From: Paractinoplanes ovalisporus
GTDB taxonomy: Bacteria; Actinomycetota; Actinomycetes; Mycobacteriales; Micromonosporaceae
Reading direction: 5' to 3'
Assembly (NCBI RefSeq): GCF_016834655.1
Contig: NZ_JAENHP010000037.1
Location: 1 to 63,313 of the forward strand
Length of the DNA stretch: 63,313 nucleotides
Below are positions 25,282 to 34,023 of this stretch, piece by piece. The notes beneath the pieces are model-generated. The model searched no databases, was not told the DNA's origin, and saw only the letters and a program-made list of their open reading frames with translations. The translations under genes and the position numbers were made by a program. Positions within the stretch are counted from its first letter, which is position 1; every line of letters starts with the position of its first letter.

Positions 25282-25606
25282 TTGCGCCTCCTGTGGAACC
25301 GGGCTTGACGCGGGCGCCGCTGCTGTCCTCCAGCACCGGGCCGCCGGTCAGTGCCGGCTGGGCGGGCCCGCCGCCGACGACCTGCTCCGGCGCCGCCAGG
25401 AACCAGATCGGCTTGAAGTCGTAAGGACGGCCGGGACGGTATCGGCGATCCGGCTGCTTCTCGTCACGGGTGCCCGCCATCGACAGCGCGGCGATGAGCC
25501 CGATGACGGCGGCCGGAATGACCACGTAAACCAGAACGGTGATTGATATCGACAACCTCAACGCCCCCAGGCGTCTGTAATCCCAGTTGATCCGAACAAC
25601 AGTCAC
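25268..25606 (-). CDS. single-span membrane protein, unknown function
   Basis: A 112-residue protein with one transmembrane segment (about 19-43: ISITVLVYVVIPAAVIGLIAA in part) and a Pro/Gly-rich exposed tail. The region YDFKPIWFLAAPEQVVGG is the most structured-looking part. The GTG at 25606 is the longest start; a shorter start within the first 20 residues is possible. It is coupled to the DUF5130 gene, which suggests a functional pair. I do not recognise a family. Confidence 0.65.
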   Translation of the reverse strand: MTVVRINWDYRRLGALRLSISITVLVYVVIPAAVIGLIAALSMAGTRDEKQPDRRYRPGRPYDFKPIWFLAAPEQVVGGGPAQPALTGGPVLEDSSGARVKPGSTGGASDSW

Positions 25607-25811
25607 GGTAGCGGAGCGCTCGGCGTCCCGGAGCGTCGGGTCTCGAACCGGGGTATCAAGGAATGCCTTCAGTCCGGTTCAGGGGTGGCGGCCGGGGTGG
25701 TTGGATGGGCTCACGCCGTCGGGATCTTCGCGGAATGGGCCCGGGAATGCGAAAATCACCCTCACGCGCCGTTCGTGCCCACGCGCCCGCGAACGGCAGG
25801 AGGGGGAACCG

Positions 25812-26315
25812 ATGCGCCTGCCCGTCCCCGCCGCCCCGGCGGCGCTCGCTTTAGGGTTATCCGTCCTGTTCGCCCCGATCCTCGTAGCCCAGCCCGCCGC
25901 GGCCGCCCGCGCGGCCATCTTCCTCGAACTCAGCCCGAGCACGGTCCCGGCCGGCGACGACGTCGGGCTGCGGGCCTCCTGTGACGACAATCTCAAGGCG
26001 GCGACGGTCGCCTCCGGGCTCTTCGGCACGGTCACGGTGGCCCCGCGGTTCGGTTTCCTCACCGCGACCGCCGAGGTGCCGGGCAGCACCCGCCCCGGCG
26101 ACTACCGGGTCGACCTCAGGTGCCCCGACGGCAAGACCGCGTCGGCCACCCTGCACGTGGTGGCCAAGGTGCAACCCGCCCGCGGCCCGGCCACCGGGGC
26201 CGGCGGCACCGCCCCCGGGCGCAACGCTCCCCTGCTGATCGGCAGCGGCCTCGCCATCGTGGCGGCGGCCATCGGACTGGGCGCGGTCTCGCTGCGCCGC
26301 CGGCGGCTCGGCTGA
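25812..26315 (+). CDS. secreted, C-terminally anchored protein next to sortase
   Basis: A 167-residue protein with an N-terminal signal peptide (1-31, AAP..LALGLSVLFAP then AQPAAAA), an Ig-like beta domain containing a pair of Cys (DDVGLRASCDD and VDLRCPDG), a linker, and a C-terminal transmembrane segment ending in RRRRLG. The layout is that of a wall or membrane anchored surface protein. There is no LPXTG. The ATG at 25812 follows AGGAGGGGG. The sortase gene starts 7 bp later, so they are cotranscribed. Confidence 0.8.
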   Translation: MRLPVPAAPAALALGLSVLFAPILVAQPAAAARAAIFLELSPSTVPAGDDVGLRASCDDNLKAATVASGLFGTVTVAPRFGFLTATAEVPGSTRPGDYRVDLRCPDGKTASATLHVVAKVQPARGPATGAGGTAPGRNAPLLIGSGLAIVAAAIGLGAVSLRRRRLG

Positions 26316-26322
26316 GGCCCGG

Positions 26323-27150
26323 ATGGCCCGCCGACCGACACCCCCCGTGACCGGGTCCCGCATGCCCGAGTCGGTGCTGCGCAAGCGGCCGGCGCAGATC
26401 GTCGCTCCACCCCCCGGCGTCATCACCGGGCCCCTTCCCCCGCCGCAGGCCCCGCAAGGACGCCACCCCTTTCGCACCGTGGACCCCGGCCCGCGGCCCA
26501 AGACCCCGCCCCGGCCGATGCGCGGCCGCAAGCCGTGGCCGATCGGGTTCATCGCGCTCGCCCTGCTCTTCCTCGGGCTGTTCGTGGTGGCCATGGGGAT
26601 CGGGGCGGCCACCACCATCGACCTCGGCGGCCTGTTCAACGGTCCCGAGAAGAACCAGCCGCCGCCGCGCGCGTTCCCGGTGCTGGAGCCGAGCCGGCCC
26701 GAGCGGCTGAGCATCCCGGCCATCAACGTGCAGGCGCCGATCCTCGAGGTGGGTCTGGCCTCCGACGGTTCGGTCGGCGTTCCGCCCCTGAAGCGGCACA
26801 ACGAGGCCGGCTGGTTCGACGGCGGGCCCACGCCGGGTCAGTTCGGGCCGGCTCTGATCGTGGGGCACGCGGACACGCGTACGGGACCCTCGGTCTTCAA
26901 ACAGCTCCCGAAGCTCAAACCCGGGCAGCGCATCGAGGTGACCCGGGCCGACAACTCGGTGGCGGTGTTCGAAGTGAACTCCGTCGAGCACTTCGACAAG
27001 GGCAAGCTGCCGGTGCAGCGCGTCTACAGCGACTACACGCGGCCGTCGCTGCGGCTCATGACCTGCGGCGGGCGCTGGGTCGGAGGCAGCACCGGCTATT
27101 CCGACAACATCATCGTCTTCGCCTCGCTGGTCTCGACCAGGCGAGCATAA
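26323..27150 (+). CDS. class F sortase
   Basis: A 275-residue membrane-anchored transpeptidase: a Pro-rich cytoplasmic N-terminus, a transmembrane segment (about 73-95) and the sortase beta-barrel from about 120. The catalytic His is H182 (IVGHADT) and Cys C248 (LMTCGG). The later motif reads GYSDNIIVFA, so the usual arginine is not obvious at its common place. Class F enzymes are typical of actinobacteria. The upstream secreted protein is its closest candidate partner. Confidence 0.9.
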   Translation: MARRPTPPVTGSRMPESVLRKRPAQIVAPPPGVITGPLPPPQAPQGRHPFRTVDPGPRPKTPPRPMRGRKPWPIGFIALALLFLGLFVVAMGIGAATTIDLGGLFNGPEKNQPPPRAFPVLEPSRPERLSIPAINVQAPILEVGLASDGSVGVPPLKRHNEAGWFDGGPTPGQFGPALIVGHADTRTGPSVFKQLPKLKPGQRIEVTRADNSVAVFEVNSVEHFDKGKLPVQRVYSDYTRPSLRLMTCGGRWVGGSTGYSDNIIVFASLVSTRRA

Positions 27151-27187
27151 AAATTACGCCGCCTCGGCTGTGACAGCCGGGGCGGCG
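27151..27187 (-). terminator. terminator overlapping the 3' end of the HNH gene
   Basis: CGCCGCCTCGGCTG (27158-27170 region) pairs with CAGCCGGGGCGGCG (27174-27187) with one mismatch. On the minus strand the stem is encoded by the last codons of the HNH gene, then TAATTTTTATG follows. The stop codon and T-run are therefore part of the terminator. It may also work for the convergent sortase operon. Confidence 0.8.
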
Positions 27188-27702
27188 GGTAGGTCGAGCC
27201 AGTCAGCCCAACGGGGGTCGGGCGTGCGGTGTCCGAGCACGCGCCAGGCCACCCCCCGGGGCGCCGCCGGTATCTGGTGGAGCCGCCACCCGAGCTCGGC
27301 CGGGGTCTTGTCGCCCTTGCTGTGGTTGCACTTGGCGCAGGCCGCCACCACGTTGTCCCAGGCGTGCAGGCCGCCTCGGCTGCGGGGGAACACGTGGTCG
27401 ATGGTCTCGGCCGAACCACGGCAGTAGGCGCAGCGGCCGCCGTCACGGGCGAAGATCGCACGGCGGGAAAGACCCACATGCGTCCGGTACGGGACCTTCA
27501 CGTACCGCGTGAGGCGGACCACCGAAGGGACGGGGAGGTTGGTGTGCACGCTGTGCAGAATGCCGTCACCGTCGGAGACACACTCGGCCTTGGCCGTCAG
27601 GACGAGGATGGTCGCTCGACGCACCGATACGACGCACAGCGGCTCGTAGGTGGCGTTCAGAACCAACGCGGATGAGCCCACTGTGGGTCGTATGTCAGGC
27701 AT
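27154..27702 (-). CDS. HNH endonuclease
   Basis: A 182-residue nuclease-fold protein with an N-terminal domain containing LVLNATYEPLCVVSVRRA and an HNH domain: CAYC, ETIDHVFPRSRGG, then ACAKCNHSKGDKTP. Two CxxC pairs likely bind structural zinc. This short chromosomal type is universal in actinobacteria, and its natural target is unknown. The ATG at 27702 has GGAGGGTGATCGCG upstream. Its last codons form the terminator stem. Only 3 bp separate it from the convergent sortase gene. Confidence 0.9.
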   Translation of the reverse strand: MPDIRPTVGSSALVLNATYEPLCVVSVRRATILVLTAKAECVSDGDGILHSVHTNLPVPSVVRLTRYVKVPYRTHVGLSRRAIFARDGGRCAYCRGSAETIDHVFPRSRGGLHAWDNVVAACAKCNHSKGDKTPAELGWRLHQIPAAPRGVAWRVLGHRTPDPRWADWLDLPAAPAVTAEAA

Positions 27703-27916
27703 CGCGATCACCCTCCGGTGTAGGTGCTTGTCACCGCTCCTGATGAAGTCCGTAGTCAGATAACGAGACGTCGACGACGATGCCTCGTGCGCCAATAGTC
27801 CCTGATGAATCACCAAATTGCGAGCACAATCCGTGGCCGGACGGTAAACGTCTGAGGTCACAGCGCTGTGCGGTGGCTGAGAGCCGGCCCAGGTTCGCCC
27901 GGTACGGTGGCTCCCC

Positions 27917-28987
27917 GTGTTACCCCTAGCCCCGAATCCCGGACCGTCCGACTCGCCCGACATCTACGTCACTCCCGACGTCACGGCGAACTGCAAGGTC
28001 GACGCGCTCTGCCAGCAGGTTTTCGACTGGACGAACAACCAGTGGCTGGCCAACAGCAGCTACGTGATCATCGTGAAGCCGCTGCGGATCATCGGCATCA
28101 TCCTGGTCGCGCTGCTCATCCGCTGGCTGATCCACCGGGCCATCGACCGCCTCACCCACAGCACCAGCCGGGCCTCGATGCCCGCCCTCCTCAAACCGCT
28201 GAAGGAGCGGGTGTCGGCGAACGCCGAGGAGGGCCAGTTCATCCCGGAGCGCCGGCGGCAGCGGGCCGAGGCGATCGGGTCGGTGCTGCGCAGCTTCGTC
28301 AGCGCGGTCGTCTTCACGATGGCGTTCCTGCTGGTCTTCGGCGAGCTCGGCTTCAACCTGGGCCCGCTGCTGGCCAGCGCCGGCATCGTCGGTGTGGCGC
28401 TCGGCTTCGGCGCCCAGAGCCTGGTCAAGGATCTGATCGCGGGCCTGTTCATGCTGCTGGAGGACCAGTACGGCGTCGGGGACACGGTGGACGTGGGCGA
28501 GGCGACCGGCGTGGTCGAGACGGTCGGCCTGCGCATCACCCAGATCCGCGACGGCCGCGGCGTGCTCTGGTACATCCGCAACGGCGAGATCGTGCGGGTC
28601 GGCAACAAGAGCCAGGGCTGGGCCATGGTGGTGATCGACATCCCGATCGGCTTCGTCAGCTCGGAGGAGGCGATCGCGGTGCTGCGGAACGCCGCCGAGG
28701 CGGTGGCGAGCCAGTCCGAGCACCAGACCGACTTCCTCGAGCCGCCCGACGTGGTGGGCGTCGAGCAGCTGACCGTCGACGGCGCGGTGATCCGGACGAT
28801 CGCGAAGACGACGGCCGACGGTCAGATCCCGGTGCAGCGCGACCTTCGCCGCGCCCTGACCGAGTCGCTGGAGACCTCCGGGCTCTCCGAGCGCATCGCC
28901 GCCTCTCGATTGCTGCCCCGCGGCGCGGTGCCGCCCATGTACTTCCAGAATTCCGGAATCGATCAGACCCGGGGTGGAACGGCCTGA
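27917..28987 (+). CDS. MscS-type mechanosensitive ion channel
   Basis: A 356-residue small-conductance mechanosensitive channel. An N-terminal extracytoplasmic segment is followed by a first span (about 50-70) and a second around 125-150. The pore-lining helix then has GPLLASAGIVGVALGFGAQ in which Ala/Gly alternate, and LVKDLIAGLFMLLEDQYGVGD follows in part. The beta domain has VGLRITQIRDGRGVLWYIRNG in part. It protects against hypo-osmotic shock. The GTG at 27917 lies 8 nt after TACGGT (27903-27908), likely leaderless. Confidence 0.93.
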   Translation: MLPLAPNPGPSDSPDIYVTPDVTANCKVDALCQQVFDWTNNQWLANSSYVIIVKPLRIIGIILVALLIRWLIHRAIDRLTHSTSRASMPALLKPLKERVSANAEEGQFIPERRRQRAEAIGSVLRSFVSAVVFTMAFLLVFGELGFNLGPLLASAGIVGVALGFGAQSLVKDLIAGLFMLLEDQYGVGDTVDVGEATGVVETVGLRITQIRDGRGVLWYIRNGEIVRVGNKSQGWAMVVIDIPIGFVSSEEAIAVLRNAAEAVASQSEHQTDFLEPPDVVGVEQLTVDGAVIRTIAKTTADGQIPVQRDLRRALTESLETSGLSERIAASRLLPRGAVPPMYFQNSGIDQTRGGTA

Positions 28988-29196
28988 GCAGGCGTTAGTC
29001 CTTCCGGGGGATGTCCGGCCTCGACCGAATGGCCGACTATCCGCCCGTACGCCCTAGCATCGGCTCGGACGATCGGGCAGAATCCGCTTGAGCATTTGCA
29101 CATGCGGCATCACGTTCCCGTCGGGCCGACACCCCGCGCGGGCGTGCCCGGTGACCGCCGCGACCCGGCGGAACGCCGACATCGATGGAGGACCTG

Positions 29197-30567
29197 GTGT
29201 CCGAGGACCCGGATGCGCGTAAGGCGGGCGACGCCGACGCGACTACGGAGCGCGAGAAGGCGGTTACTTTTCGCGACCTGTTTGCCATCCGTGAATACCG
29301 GGCCCTCTACATCTCCCTGGTCACCAACTGGGTCGGCGACTATCTCGCCCGGGCCGCCATCACCATCCTCGTCTATGAGCAGAGCCAGTCCGTCCTGCTC
29401 TCGGCGGCGGCGTTCGCGGTCAGCTACCTTCCCTGGATCATCGGCGGGACCCTGCTCTCCGCCCTGGCCGAGCGGTACCCGTACCGCCGGGTTCTGATCA
29501 CGGCCGACGTGTACCGCATGGTCCTCATCGCGCTGCTGCTGATCCCGCACACGCCGATACCGGTCATGTTGCTGATCGTCTTCCTGGCCAGCCTCGGCAC
29601 GCCGCCCACCCAGGCCGCCCGGTCGGCGCTCCAGCCGCTCGTGGTGGGCCGGGACAAGCTGCCGATCGCCATCGCCACCAACACGACAAGCGTGCAGGCC
29701 GCCCAGGTCTTCGGCTATCTCGCCGGGGCGGCCCTGGCCAGCGCCATCAACCCGCAGGTGGCGCTCGTCATCGACCTGGTCACGTTCGCCGTCTCGGCCG
29801 CGCTGATCGTCACCATGGTGCAGCCCCGGCCGCCGGCGCACACCCGGGCCCACCGCACCCATCTGCTGCACGAGTCGGCCGAGGGATTCCGGCTGGTGTT
29901 CGGCGCCCCCACGCTGCGCGCCATCGCGATCATGGTGTTCGTCCTCACGATGTTCGCGATCGTGCCCGAGGGCCTGGCCGCCGCCTGGGCCGCCGAGAGC
30001 AACGGCGACGCGGCCGCCCGCGGTCTCAACCAGGGCCTGATCATGGCGGCCGGGCCGATCGGGTTCGTGATCGGCGGCCTGCTGATCAACCGGCTCGCCG
30101 GGCCCGCCCTGCGCGACCGCCTGGTGCGCCCGCTCGCCGTGCTGTCGGCGCTCGCCCTGGTGCCGGCGGTCACCGCGCCCCCGCCGCCGATCGTCGCCGT
30201 CCTGGTGGCGATCTCGGGCATCGCCCAGGGCGGCGTCATGCCCACCCTCAACGGCAAGTTCGTGCTGATCCTGCCGCACGGCTACCGCGCCCGGGCCTAC
30301 GGCGTGATGCAGACCGGCCTGCAGCTCAGCCAGTTCGCCGCGGTGATGGTCACCGGCCTGCTGGCCGACCACTACTGGCTGCCGCTGGTGGTCGGGCTCT
30401 GGAGCGTGGGCGGCACGGTCGCGCTGGGGCTGCTGGCCTACCGGTGGCCCCGCCCGGCCACGTTCACGGCCGCCACCGAGGCGGCCGCGCTGGGGCAGCC
30501 GCCGACCCCGGCCCCGCCGCCCCGGCCCACCGTGGCGACGACCAGCGTCACACCCGAGCGGCCCTGA
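29197..30567 (+). CDS. MFS transporter
   Basis: A 456-residue major facilitator with 10-12 hydrophobic segments between residues 30 and 425 and a Pro/Ala-rich C-terminal tail. The loop after span 2 has AERYPYRRVLITADVYRM, the MFS signature position. It resembles the enterobactin-exporter-like/DHA3 group, so efflux is likely, substrate unknown. GTG at 29197 is chosen because GGAGG lies 5 nt upstream; the in-frame ATG at 29185 overlaps that ribosome site. Confidence 0.88.
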   Translation: MSEDPDARKAGDADATTEREKAVTFRDLFAIREYRALYISLVTNWVGDYLARAAITILVYEQSQSVLLSAAAFAVSYLPWIIGGTLLSALAERYPYRRVLITADVYRMVLIALLLIPHTPIPVMLLIVFLASLGTPPTQAARSALQPLVVGRDKLPIAIATNTTSVQAAQVFGYLAGAALASAINPQVALVIDLVTFAVSAALIVTMVQPRPPAHTRAHRTHLLHESAEGFRLVFGAPTLRAIAIMVFVLTMFAIVPEGLAAAWAAESNGDAAARGLNQGLIMAAGPIGFVIGGLLINRLAGPALRDRLVRPLAVLSALALVPAVTAPPPPIVAVLVAISGIAQGGVMPTLNGKFVLILPHGYRARAYGVMQTGLQLSQFAAVMVTGLLADHYWLPLVVGLWSVGGTVALGLLAYRWPRPATFTAATEAAALGQPPTPAPPPRPTVATTSVTPERP

Positions 30568-30608
30568 CCGCGGCGGTCGGCCGGGCGCGCGGCTGGCAGG
30601 ATGGACAG

Positions 30609-31001
30609 GTGACCGCACCCGCTAGTTTCTTCGACGCCGTGGGCGGCGAGCCGACCTTCCGGCGCCTCGTCGACAAGTTCTACGAGGGCGTCGCCGAAGA
30701 CCCGCTGCTCCGGCCGATGTATCCCGAGGAAGACCTCGGCCCGGCGGCCGACCGGCTGACGCTGTTCCTCATGCAGTACTGGGGTGGCCCGAACACATAC
30801 TCGGCCTCCCGCGGGCACCCCCGGCTGCGCATGCGGCACGCGCCGTTCCAGGTCGACGTGGCCGCGCGTGATGCCTGGCTCAAGCACATGCGAGACGCGG
30901 TCGACTCCCTTTCACTGCCTCAGCCGCTGCACGACGAGCTGTGGACATACCTGGAAAGGGCCGCGTACTTCATGGTCAACAAGATGGAGGAGCCCTCCTG
31001 A
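30609..31001 (+). CDS. glbO: group II truncated hemoglobin
   Basis: A 130-residue 2-on-2 globin. FFDAVGGEPTFRRLVDKFYEGV starts the fold (seen in part), followed by DPLLRPMYPEEDLGPA and LFLMQYWGGP, then the proximal His region HPRLRMRHAPF. The Trp at G8-like position and length fit the trHbO type, which binds oxygen or handles nitrosative and peroxide stress. The GTG at 30609 follows CAGGAT (30597-30602) by 6 nt, a leaderless layout. The upstream MFS gene ends 41 bp before. Confidence 0.92.
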   Translation: MTAPASFFDAVGGEPTFRRLVDKFYEGVAEDPLLRPMYPEEDLGPAADRLTLFLMQYWGGPNTYSASRGHPRLRMRHAPFQVDVAARDAWLKHMRDAVDSLSLPQPLHDELWTYLERAAYFMVNKMEEPS

Positions 31002-31089
31002 CGTTCCCCCACGTGCGTCTTGGTCGTTGATCGGGTGACAAACCCGCTGATCACCTGAGAATTCGGGTATTACGACCAGGAGCTCCGCC

Positions 31090-32346
31090 ATGCGCCGCCG
31101 CCTGCTCGCCGCCGCTACCGTCGTTGCCGCCGCTGTGGCGTGCGCGCACCCCGCCGCGGCCGACATGGCCCACTCCACCGTGGTGTCGACCAACCCCGTG
31201 GACTACACACCCCACGTTCTCGACGGAACGGTGTGGTCGATGGCTGTGGTCGGCGACACCGTGGTCGTCGGCGGTGCCTTCACCAAGGTCACCGACAGCA
31301 CCCGCCGGTCGACCTTCGCGCGCAAGAACCTCTTCGCGTTCGACCTGCACGACGGCGCCATCCGCACGTTCGCCCCGCAGGTCGACGGCGCGGTCTACTC
31401 GCTCGCGGCCGGCCCCGACGGCACGGTCTACGCCGGGGGCGCCTTCAAGACCGTCAACGGCGCCACCCAGCGCGGCGTCACCAAGCTCACGCTCGGCGGT
31501 CAGCGCGTCAGCGCCTTCGCCGCCAAAATCGGCTGGGGCGACGTCCGGGCGCTGCAGGCGCGCGGTTCCCGCCTGTACGCGGCCGGGACGTTCCAGGCGA
31601 TCAACGGGGTGAACCGGGCCGGCCTGGCCCGCCTGAGCGCAACAACGGGGGCCGTCGACACCCGCTTCGACACCAAGCTGACCGCGCCCGGGCTGAGCCG
31701 CACCCGGGTCGAGCACTTCGACATCTCCCCCGACGGCCGCAAGCTGGTCGCGGTCGGGGCGTTGCTGCGCGCCAGCGGGTACGACCGCACGCAGATCGCC
31801 ATGTTCGACGTGTCCGGGCCCACGGCCCAGCTGAGCAGCTGGTACACCGACGCGTACAAGCCGCAGTGCATGAAGGGGTTCGACACCTACCTGCGCCAGG
31901 TGAAGTTCTCGCCCGACGGCTCCTACTTCGTGGTCGCGGCGACCGGGCGGGCGTCCTCGCCGGACCGGCTCTGCGACTCGGCGGCGCGCTTCGAGGCGGG
32001 CGGCAGCGGCCGGCACAACCCGACCTGGGTGCAGCGCACCGGGGGTGACTCGCTCTATGCGGTGGCAGTGACCGGCTCGGCCGTGTACCTCGGTGGGCAC
32101 CAGCGTTACTTCGACAACCCGTACGGCACCGACGCGAAGGGGCCGGGGCCGGGCGCGGTGTCGAGACCGGGCATCGGGGCGGTCAGTTCGTCGACCGGGC
32201 GGGCCCTGTCGTGGAACCCGACCCGCAAGCGTGGTGTCGGGGTCCGGGTTTTTGTGGCCGTCCCCCAAGGTCTGCTGGTCGGTTCCGACACCGACGAGCT
32301 GGGCAAGGAGTTCCACGGCCGCGTCGGCATGTTCCCCATGAGCTAG
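31090..32346 (+). CDS. secreted beta-propeller (delta-60 repeat) protein
   Basis: A 418-residue protein with a signal peptide (1-24, cleavage near HPAAA-DM) and repeated VWSMAVVGDTVVVGGAFTKV, VYSLAAGPDGTVYAGGAFKTV and VRALQARGSRLYAAGTFQAI units. These are delta-60/DUF5122-type blades of a beta-propeller. A Cys pair (QCMKGF and DRLCDS) may form a disulfide. It is exported and its role is unknown. The ATG at 31090 has AGGAG 8 nt upstream. A terminator follows. Confidence 0.88.
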   Translation: MRRRLLAAATVVAAAVACAHPAAADMAHSTVVSTNPVDYTPHVLDGTVWSMAVVGDTVVVGGAFTKVTDSTRRSTFARKNLFAFDLHDGAIRTFAPQVDGAVYSLAAGPDGTVYAGGAFKTVNGATQRGVTKLTLGGQRVSAFAAKIGWGDVRALQARGSRLYAAGTFQAINGVNRAGLARLSATTGAVDTRFDTKLTAPGLSRTRVEHFDISPDGRKLVAVGALLRASGYDRTQIAMFDVSGPTAQLSSWYTDAYKPQCMKGFDTYLRQVKFSPDGSYFVVAATGRASSPDRLCDSAARFEAGGSGRHNPTWVQRTGGDSLYAVAVTGSAVYLGGHQRYFDNPYGTDAKGPGPGAVSRPGIGAVSSSTGRALSWNPTRKRGVGVRVFVAVPQGLLVGSDTDELGKEFHGRVGMFPMS

Positions 32347-32361
32347 CTCATTGCCGATGCA

Positions 32362-32401
32362 GAACGGCCCCCGACACCTCGGTTTGGGGGCCGTTTGGTT
32401 T
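32362..32401 (+). terminator. rho-independent terminator after the beta-propeller gene
   Basis: AACGGCCCCC (32363-32372) pairs with GGGGGCCGTT (32386-32395), followed by TGGTTTGG. It begins 16 nt after the stop codon. Confidence 0.8.
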
Positions 32402-32446
32402 GGGGCGCTTCCGAAACGCAACTGTCTTTCTGGGCTCCGCTTCGCT

Positions 32447-32555
32447 CCGCCGGCAATTGCCTTGTAACCGGTGAGTTGGCAGGCGATTTCCCGCCACCCG
32501 CAAACCCCGCGGGCGTCGGCAAATCGCTTGCCAACTCACCGGCGGCAATTGCGGG
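32447..32555. repeat. long intergenic palindrome, copy B of a shared-core element
   Basis: About 109 bp: GCAATTGCC and CCGGTGAGTTGGC with GGCGATTT on the left, and AAATCGC, GCCAACTCACCGG and GGCAATTGC on the right. The centre reads CCGCCACCCGCAAACCCCGC then GGGCGTCGG. The 13-mer GCAAACCCCGCGG is identical to the core of copy A (5936-6046, minus strand), with flanking CGATTT and AAATCG also shared, while the outer arms differ completely. It lies between a terminator and the 3' end of the YbjN gene. Confidence 0.85.
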
Positions 32556-32631
32556 TGTTATCCGACGCGCTCTCTCCGTCCGGCGCCCGGTAGGGCGGCT
32601 CGGAAGGGCCGAAGGGCCGGAGGGCCGGGCT

Positions 32632-33216
32632 TTAGAGGAGGGCGCCTTCGTCGTGCAGCCAGTCGACGAAACTGGTGGCGACCGCGGCGCCGCAGTCCAG
32701 GAGCTCTGCCAGGAGGGCGTCGTGGCAGCCGGCGGCCAGGGGGACCTGCAGTTCGGCGTAGATGGGGAGCTGGCCTCGCTCTGTGGGGTCGCCTACGTAG
32801 GCCTTGCAGAAGCGGCGCGTGTGGTTCCACTCGTTGACCACGCGGTAGGCGCGGTCGGCCCAGTCGGGCGGGACCGTGGCGTGGGGGCGGGCGCGCATGA
32901 CCAGGATCTCGTCGTCGGGGCCCTCGAGGGTGAACAGCACCGCGTGCCGTTCCCACATGGCCAGCAGGCTCCCGCCGCCGTCGGCCAGGAAACGGATGTC
33001 GAGCAGATCGAGCGCCTTGCCGATGCGCGTGAGCGTCACCGGAGCGACAACCTCGGGCTCCTCGGTCGCGGCGGACTCGACCGGAACCGGCAGCCGGCTC
33101 GGCTCACGTTGCGCCGGGACTCCGACACGTACCGTGCTGCTCCGCACCGTCGAATCCTCGTCGGTCTCCGGCGCGTTGCCCGCGGCCGAACCCGGACGCC
33201 ATGACCACCACGGCAT
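32632..33216 (-). CDS. YbjN domain-containing protein
   Basis: A 194-residue protein. Residues 1-60 are low complexity. Residues 62-194 form a YbjN-like domain: LTRIGKALDLLDIRFLADGGGS in part, AVLFTLEGPDDEILVMRAR, WNHTRRFCKAYV, and DALLAELLDCGAAVATSFVDWL in part. The domain is related to type III secretion chaperones and to a sensory-transduction regulator, and its role here is unknown. The ATG at 33216 has GAGGTG upstream. The longer GTG start at 33231 overlaps that ribosome site. Confidence 0.8.
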   Translation of the reverse strand: MPWWSWRPGSAAGNAPETDEDSTVRSSTVRVGVPAQREPSRLPVPVESAATEEPEVVAPVTLTRIGKALDLLDIRFLADGGGSLLAMWERHAVLFTLEGPDDEILVMRARPHATVPPDWADRAYRVVNEWNHTRRFCKAYVGDPTERGQLPIYAELQVPLAAGCHDALLAELLDCGAAVATSFVDWLHDEGALL

Positions 33217-33347
33217 CTTTGTGCACCTCACTCCCCAGCGAACCCACCGCCGGACGTAGCGAGTGGATCCGAATGGCGACGGTACCCGTACCGGTCGCGG
33301 AGGTCATCCCCCCAACCGGAGGGCGGGACCGGTCGTACGACCGGGCA

Positions 33348-34007
33348 TCACCCTTTCGGGTGACTACCTATAGGCATAACGGTCAATTTCTTGACCGACT
33401 GTAGCCACGCCACTCCATATGGTGCAGAAAGTCCCACCCAGGTTCCGGCCACACGAATTCGGGTGTCCGGTCCTTCAGTCTCCACCGGACCGAGGAATCC
33501 CATGCGCGAGATCGCCTGAACGAGTCGCTGCGAAACCTCGACCGAACGCCCTCCGGCCGGGGTCGCCACCAGCGCCACGTGGTCGAGCAGGGCGTCGCGG
33601 ACGGCGCGCTGGCCCACCGAGCGCCCGGCGAGCCCGCCCGACGAAACCTCACGCAGCGTGCCCGCCGCGGCGTCGGCCAGGCGGCTCAGTTCGGCCCCCG
33701 AGACACTTTCGACGGTCTCCCCGCCGGGCGGCGGCAACGGCCAGCGCCATTGGGCGTCGCGCCGGACCGGCAGTTCGTCGCCGCCCCGGGCCAGCACCGC
33801 CAGCAGCTCGCCGGCCGAGACCGTGGCGTCCTCGGGCCCGTGCCCGGCCACCTCGCGGGTGACGAGCACCTCCCACGGCAGACGACCCCAGAGCGCCACT
33901 CGCCCGCCGACGGTCCTCAGGCGTACGGGAGCAGTGGGGTCGAGCCGTGTCAGCCGGGCCAGGAACGCGCCCGCATCGGGCACCCCGACCAGGCCGTGGG
34001 AACTCAT
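33348..34007 (-). CDS. conserved-looking protein of unknown function
   Basis: A 219-residue soluble protein without recognised domain: MSSHGLVGVPDAGAFLARLTRLD at the start (in part), then VALWGRLPWEVLVTREV, then a central acidic/Ala-rich helical stretch and VRDALLDHVALVATPAGGRSVEV in part. It follows the thioesterase gene by 17 bp on the same strand and ettA before that, so the three probably form an operon. Such a trio is familiar from other actinobacteria, but the function is not known to me. Confidence 0.7.
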   Translation of the reverse strand: MSSHGLVGVPDAGAFLARLTRLDPTAPVRLRTVGGRVALWGRLPWEVLVTREVAGHGPEDATVSAGELLAVLARGGDELPVRRDAQWRWPLPPPGGETVESVSGAELSRLADAAAGTLREVSSGGLAGRSVGQRAVRDALLDHVALVATPAGGRSVEVSQRLVQAISRMGFLGPVETEGPDTRIRVAGTWVGLSAPYGVAWLQSVKKLTVMPIGSHPKG

Positions 34008-34023
34008 GACCGACCGCGCGGCG

